Program-made: the position numbers and the translations under genes
Assembly: GCA_963693365.1 (NCBI GenBank)
Contig: CAVNZM010000016.1
Span: forward strand, 496,001 to 560,000
Source of the DNA: Amoebidium appalachense
Lineage: Eukaryota; Ichthyosporea
Length of the DNA stretch: 64,000 nt
Direction of reading: 5' to 3'
Shown: piece after piece, positions 57,811 to 64,000 of the stretch
Numbering within the stretch: the first letter of the stretch is position 1
How the letters are laid out: the number at the start of each line of letters is the position of its first letter
Notes under the pieces: model-generated
What the model saw: only the letters and a program-made list of their open reading frames with translations
Database searches by the model: none
What the model was told of the DNA's origin: nothing

Positions 57811-59796
57811 CTTGCTCGCTCTGCGTGCTCATCTCGATCCGCTTCCACCCAGGCGACGGCGGCGCCTCCAGACTCCCCTTCTTTACCTTCCTCCAGATTG
57901 ACCAATTGCGGCTTGCCTTTAACCACCCTAAACCCGTATTTGGCGTACGGGTTCGCCTTTTCAAATTCCTCTTTTTCCCGCATTTTCTGCATCCGCAACC
58001 GTTGCAAATGTCTGACCAAATCGTCCCTCACCTTATACCCTTCAAACTGCATGAGGATACTCCCTTCCGAAGTCGTAAGTTGCAACTGCTGATCTCCGAT
58101 TTTCTTAATCAATTTTGCGTTTCCTAGGCATAAGCTTTCAACCACGGCACCCGTATGTTCTATTATTAGAAACGTAGCCGAAGCCAAATCGGCAACCCCA
58201 ATACTCTGCTGCCAGAAATTAAAACCCAATCTGTTTTTTCGCTGAACGAGAAGAAACGACGCCCAAATTTCCTTCTTGTGCAATCGATCGGCAATCTGAT
58301 TCGCCCAGACATTTTCAAACCCCGCGATTACCTGCGATCCGACCTGCTCGCCCAAAGTCTGCCGTGTTTTCGTTACTAGCGGTTGAAAAAGTGATGTAAA
58401 ACCCCCCCTCTGTCGTGTTGCGGGTTTTGTAATTCCCGGGTTTTGCGGTGATGATGGTGGGGAAGCGGCGGCGGCGGCGGCGGCTGGTGCGTCAGAGGAA
58501 CCGGAGGGGGGATCTGTTACTGGCGAGGGGGGTGCATGTTCTGTTTCCGGTGCAGGGGTAGGTGTGGGCGAAGATTCTGGTGCTTCCTCGGCTTTCTGTG
58601 AAGTTGTGAATGGGGGGGGGGGGGGGGGGGGGGGAGGGGGGGAGGGGGGGGGGGGAGGGGGATGGTGTGTTAGATATGTATTGGGTGAGGGTGTATGTTA
58701 CCTATGTCTTCAGTGACGTTGTTGTGATGACAATGTACATGTGTGTGTGTGCAAGGAGAGAAGAGAGTGTTTGTATGTTGGTGGTGGTGGTGGTGGGGAG
58801 GGGAGGGAAGGGAAGGGGGGGGTTGAGTGCGGAACACGGTACGAAGTACGCATACACGACGAGAAGCATGGTGCAGGACACATGCAAAGGCAAACATTCA
58901 AGTATGCAACATTAGCCATGCGTCATAAGCAGAGCCCATCCTCAGGGAGGGCCCAAGTCATCAATTGCGTCTGAGTTTCGACCCCTTAGCCCGCGTATAT
59001 ACAGGGAAGGGAGGGGGGGGGGGGGGGGGGATGTGTTACAGGGCACGAAGCACACATCTAGACGGATAAGACAATGCAGAAATGCAGCGGACACAGAAAG
59101 GGCATGCTTCATAGGCAGAGGCCATTCTCTGGGGCAGGGTGGGTGGGTGGGTGGGGGTGGAGGGAGGGAGGGGGGAAGGGGAGGGGGAGGGGGGGGGAGG
59201 GGGGGATGCAATATTAAGTGCACGCAGTATGCATTCATGACGGACAACAAAATGCAGAGTGCAAACAACACATATGGGTATACATAATAAGCATAGTCAA
59301 TCCTCAAACGCGGCCCAAGTCATACCAAAATGCCAGAGCTTCGGCCTATGCTCCAGGAGGGGGGAGGGGGGAGGAGGGGGGTAGGATAAGGTACACAGTA
59401 CGAAGCACAGATACACATTGAGAAACACAGGTCAAGACAGAGGCAAAATCAAACATCCAAGTATGGAACATCAGCAAAACACAGTATGCAAGAGTAGAAC
59501 ATATCCTCACGAGGGTTTCGGGGGGGGAGGGGGGGAGGGGGGGGGGGGGGGGGGGAGGGGGGAGGATGTGTGTGCAGGTTAGATATATGTAGGCATTCAA
59601 GTGAGCTGGGTGCCCCCAACGTGTGAATGCGTGCCGCAGGCAGTAGGGAGAGAAGGAGAGTTGGGAGGGCGTGGGGACTTGGAGCAGGGGGGAGGGGGGT
59701 ATCCTAGAAAAATTCAAACGCCGCAAGCCAAAGGGAGGGATCTCGGGCAAAAAGGGGGAGGAGAAGGGGGGAGGGGGGGGAGGGGTAAGGATCAGT

Positions 59797-59855
<59 letters not shown>

Positions 59856-60428
59856 ATAAGAGGACCAAAACAAGAATCAGAAACCAGAAAAACATGCAGG
59901 CAGAGACACTAAAAGCACAGTGGAGGAGGGGGCTGGCGGAAGGGGGGTATGGGGGGGGGGACGAAGCGGTACACACTAATGTGCACGGATTCACAACTGC
60001 TTTACTGGGAAAGGGATGTGCAAATGTCCAATGAAGGAGTCCACAAGAAGCACACGTGCAACGTATATAGAGTGCATCCTTAGAAGAAGCCCAAGCAATC
60101 GACAGCACCCGAGTTGAGGGGGTTCAGGGGGGAGGGAGGGGGTTGGATGGGTAGTGGAAGGGGGGGGGGGGGGGGGGGGGGGTAAGAGTACGGAACACGG
60201 TACGAAGTACAATGACAAGATGAGAAGCACGGTGTAGGACACAGGCAAGGGCAAACACTCAAGTACGCAACATCAGCAACATTCGGGGGGGGGGGGGAGG
60301 GAAGGAAGGCAATAGGACTCGTTTTATATATAGAGGCTCTATACGAAATGGTTATCTTCTAACACCCAGATAGTAAACGGATGTAAAGAAAAAAACCCAG
60401 ACCTACCATATTGAAGACCATGCGTCGA

Positions 60429-60459
<31 letters not shown>

Positions 60460-61097
60460 CACGCCGCCCCCTCCCCCCAAAACACACCTTGGCACCAAGC
60501 GAACACTCTATGCCTCGGGTGTTTCAACGAACACACAAACGAACGTGATTCGAAACCGTATCATGTCCCACACCTTAGCACAAGCAGGAGTGTTGTGTAC
60601 ACGCAATGGCACCACCCAAGCGAGCCTAAACACATGACAACAACAGGTTTTATGTTCCCAGCATTCAGTGTGAGCACTGACATTTCATCAAGCACTTAGC
60701 AAGTATGGCTGCCTGGTGTCGTGGGGGGGAGGACGGGTGGGTGGATGAGAGAGTGTGTCTTTGAAGGACGGAGGGAGCAAGGGAGAAAGGAGGATGCCCT
60801 GGGGGGGGGGGGGGGGGATGTTGTCAACTTGTGGTTGATATCATGAGACGTGTATTTTGTGTGTTTATAGCTGTGCTCATTCGGTATGTTCTGTGAAGCT
60901 TTTTTGCAAATGCAAACTAGATGTGCTTCTACGTGTGTAAAATCAAGCATTTTGGTGTGCATTTAGGCGGTTGTAAGTGTAATTAGGTGAACCTTGCTGT
61001 GTTCATCGCGTGGGTTAATCCAGGGAGAACATGGACTTACCGTGACACTGTCAGGCAAGGAGCCTAGGGGCCAGGCAGTTTCAGAGGCCTTCATCAT
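57416..61097 (-). CDS. Unrecognised protein, about 385 residues, 2-3 exons
   Basis: Proposed exons 61041-61097, 57887-58595 and 57416-57809 (or 57810). The middle exon encodes an Ala/Pro/Ser-rich N-terminal stretch with a polyalanine run, then a compact region (GFENVWANQIADRLHKKEIW; LIIEHTGAVVESLCLGNAKL; DQQLQLTTSEGSILMQFEGY) and a Lys/Arg/Glu-rich helix ending ANPYAKYGFRVVKGKPQLVN. The last part is an acidic coiled coil (RAQIEELAETLEGPDKEEFV) and a Gly/Glu-rich tail to TAG at 57416. No family recognised. The frame changes near 57886-57811 through a 76-nt intron or an indel. R1 copies in the proposed 2.4-kb first intron all read in the gene's direction, supporting the gene span. Confidence 0.65.
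57887..58595 (-). CDS. Unrecognised 57-61 kb gene, main exon
   Basis: Starts after CTTCACAG with KAEEAPESSPTPTPAPETEH. 236 codons in phase 0, donor GAAG/GTAAAG in phase 1. It has no simple-repeat content apart from a short GCC run (polyalanine), and codon use looks like real coding. Confidence 0.75.
58822..59005 (-). mobile_element. R1 element in the 57-61 kb gene
   Basis: High-identity copy from the GGGGTCGAAACTCAGACGC region to CGCACTCAACC. Confidence 0.88.
59032..59135 (-). mobile_element. R1-like element
   Basis: Diverged copy (GAATGGCCTCTGCCTATGAA core). Confidence 0.65.
59210..59325 (-). mobile_element. R1-like element
   Basis: Diverged copy (GAGGATTGACTATGCTTATT core). Confidence 0.65.
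59383..59512 (-). mobile_element. R1-like element
   Basis: Diverged copy with GTGCTTCGTACTGTG near the C-rich end. Confidence 0.68.
60183..60290 (-). mobile_element. R1 element lacking its 5' part
   Basis: 3' part only, with GTACTTCGTACCGTGTTCCG near the end and a C-run. A fainter relic lies at 59985-60110. Confidence 0.78.
61041..61097 (-). CDS. Probable first exon of the unrecognised 57-61 kb gene
   Basis: MMKASETAWPLGSLPDSVT from an ATG pair at 61097, ending at the consensus donor ACG/GTAAGT in phase 0, the phase needed by the exon starting at 58595. Confidence 0.5.
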
Positions 61098-61540
61098 GTT
61101 GAATGTGTGTATGTTGCTCGTGCAAACAAACTTGGAAAATTTGTCAACGAATGAGTAGAATGTAAGGTTTGGGAGTAATATGTTACGGAAAGTCGAGAAG
61201 TACGAAAGTTAAGAAGTACTCAGATAGTACTCAGAATTATCAAAACAGAACGGTTTTATTGCTTCAGAGCCAGAATTATTCAAGCTTGCTGGATAGCATA
61301 GTTCGGCATTCACTACAAAGGCATCTAAAACTCTGCCCAGTGATCACCACTTAGTCTCTTTGCTCACACCAGCAACTAAGAAACGCACTACTTCAAGTTA
61401 GAATCGGCTATTTTCTTCACACCTTTACCTCGTTCCCCTGTGCCAATACACCCTTCCTCTTCTGTCTTTCCCTCTCTTCGCTTCCCCCACTGCCCCGCTC
61501 TCTCCCTCTCGTCCGCTCTTTTCCTCCTTTGTCTCTCTCT

Positions 61541-61617
<77 letters not shown>

Positions 61618-62195
61618 CACATCTATTGTTTGGTGTGTGTGTTTGTCTCTCCGTTTCCCTCACTCTCTCACCCTCTTTCTCTCTCTCTATTTTTTTGTAT
61701 GTATCTCTCTCTTTCCCTCTCTCTATCTCTCTCTTTGTGTGTATGTACCTCTCTCCAGCTCTCTCCCTCTCGATCCCTCTCTCTGTGTTGCTCTCAGACC
61801 CTCGTCTTTTTCTCTCAGTTCAAGAAACGAAAAACAAAAAATCTCAGCCTGAGTCCTAAAAAATGCGTCGTCGTGTGCCTAAATCGTTTTTGATTGGGCT
61901 CAAAGGCTCTTGCATAGTCCAATCACCTCCGAGTTTTCCGCATGCAGTGTGTGCAGTGCTGTGCAGGGTTCACGGTGGGGCTCGGCCGCCTCAGGCGTTT
62001 TTAGCCGTATTTTGGAAAATCCGGGGATTTTGAGCCCCCCTCACCGTAGTATTTACTAATTGAGTGCCTCTTTTAAACCGTATTGGGGGGTAAATACGAC
62101 GATTCTGAATCGTAATACAAACCCTGGCGCTGTGCGCTCCTGCTCGGCGACTCCGGCCGAACTAGGCCCAGGCCCGCGCGAGACTGGCAGAGTAG
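61098..62195. other. Spacer between the 57-61 kb gene and the cupin
   Basis: CT-rich microsatellite at 61440-61830 with a (GT)n core (about 61576-61612). 61850-62195 is unique DNA with several short GGGG/CCCC runs. No gene seen apart from the uncertain frame that follows. Confidence 0.55.
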
Positions 62196-62429
62196 CTAGA
62201 AGGCTTGGAGAAACTTGAGCTGAGCTATGAGTTTTTTTCGGTGCACCAGTTTCTTTCTTTGCTGATCAGATTTTTTTTGAAATTTTTCTTTGTGCATACG
62301 TGTCGCTGCGGAAAGGACTGATGACGTGCCCTTTCTACCCGTAAGCCAGATTCGATGTCGATTCACCCGTATACTCCTGCCAGAAAAGGGGGCCAAGTCA
62401 ATCTTCAAGTTGAGGGCTTGTGGGTGCAC
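62196..62429 (-). CDS. Uncertain basic open frame next to the cupin
   Basis: 77 codons without stop, Lys/Arg-rich at the end (KKSDQQRKKLVHRKKLIAQL), no ATG at the start (GTG), outside simple repeats. Could be the last exon of a divergent gene or chance. Not recognised. Confidence 0.25.
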   Translation of the reverse strand: MHPQALNLKIDLAPFSGRSIRVNRHRIWLTGRKGTSSVLSAATRMHKEKFQKKSDQQRKKLVHRKKLIAQLKFLQAF

Positions 62430-62574
62430 GCACGTGTGGTGCCACGTCTCGAACCGTTAGGGACATTTTCCAAAAGCGTCGTCGCAAAAACATCTCCCAT
62501 CGGTATAGTGGCATGAAAAAAAGGTATTTGTGGTTCCACGCGGTCAGAAAAAAGGGCGCAGCCTCCTTGGATAA

Positions 62575-62838
62575 ATGGATGAAGAGACGTTCAGAAAGAC
62601 TCTGCATGCCGAGGGATACACACAGTTTGTTTTGGTGGAAAGAGAGAAGGGTGGTCTTGATCTTCACACACATCCTTTTGAAGCAAAAGCGCTCATTCTC
62701 TCTGGCGATATAACAATATATGTGGATGGCGAAAGCACGATATATAACCCTGGAGATGTGTTCTATCTGCCTCCCAGCAAGCTTCATTCTGAGGATTATG
62801 GTGAGAATGGTGTGAGATATTTGGTGGGGAGAAAGTAG
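62575..62838 (+). CDS. Small cupin-domain protein, single exon, 87 residues
   Basis: Complete frame MDEETFRKTLHAEGYTQFVL to YLVGRK and TAG. An in-frame TAA sits immediately before the ATG. Cupin motif 1 is HTHPFEAKALILSGDITIY (metal-binding His-x-His and Glu); motif 2 is YNPGDVFYLPPSKLH. This is the size and shape of bacterial single-domain cupins, usually small-molecule or metal-binding proteins; substrate unknown. No intron and no simple repeat inside, unlike its neighbours, so bacterial origin by transfer is possible. Confidence 0.82.
   Translation: MDEETFRKTLHAEGYTQFVLVEREKGGLDLHTHPFEAKALILSGDITIYVDGESTIYNPGDVFYLPPSKLHSEDYGENGVRYLVGRK

Positions 62839-64000
<1,162 letters not shown>

Larger units (their letters stand above)
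58596..61040 (-). other. Proposed first intron full of R1 copies and G-runs
   Basis: Contains at least five R1-like copies, G-runs (58612-58670, 59811-59853, 60161-60182), a C-run at 60429-60456 and a GT tract. No further exon seen. Confidence 0.6.

Noticed and set aside
62420-62713. 97-codon plus-strand frame overlapping the cupin start
   Set aside because: It is in another frame, has no family features, and the cupin frame has intact motifs from its own ATG.

Overview
The window is nuclear DNA from an intron-rich eukaryote. Genes are cut into many short exons (often 40-180 nt) joined by GT-AG introns. The introns are packed with homopolymer G/C runs of up to about 90 nt, (GT)n/(CA)n runs of up to about 330 nt, GA satellites and minisatellites. 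The protein content (a mitochondrial three-AAA-module VWA8 and a Mediator MED4) and a metazoan-like tRNA-Lys fit a holozoan or other opisthokont-grade eukaryote. A unicellular holozoan would fit, but the sequence alone does not fix the lineage.

Layout. (1) 214-46031, minus strand: VWA8. I could place 53 exons (about 4.97 kb coding, about 1,655 residues), from the mitochondrial presequence through all three AAA modules and the middle region to the helix before the VWA domain. The C-terminal VWA domain lies beyond the left edge. A tRNA-Lys(CTT) gene with its own T-run terminator sits in one intron. (2) 46032-46700: a 669-bp head-to-head spacer with a perfect 43-bp direct repeat next to the MED4 start. 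(3) 46701-53141, plus strand: MED4 in 7 exons, complete from ATG to TGA. (4) 55153-56942, minus strand: exons of an unrecognised gene ending in a MYND-like zinc knuckle. (5) 57416-61097, minus strand: an unrecognised protein (about 385 residues) with a probable first exon at 61041-61097. (6) 62575-62838, plus strand: a compact single-exon cupin of bacterial style.

Repeats. A dispersed element (called R1 here, about 400 bp at full length) occurs at least 17 times. Oriented by its C-tail, every copy inside a gene reads in the same direction as its host gene. Copies share the C-tailed 3' end, and several lack the 5' part. Several minisatellites contain or abut real splice sites, and four 3' splice sites are preceded directly by a perfect CC(A/T)6GG palindrome. 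Two local defects stand out in an otherwise continuous VWA8 model: one extra C in a C5 run in the third AAA module, and a CG where an AG acceptor is expected.

The long Ser-Leu, Thr-His, Cys-Val, Arg-Glu and Pro/Gly open frames that fill the window are translations of simple repeats and are not genes. VWA8 and MED4 share a probable divergent promoter but have unrelated known roles (mitochondrial matrix-side ATPase; nuclear transcription coactivator).
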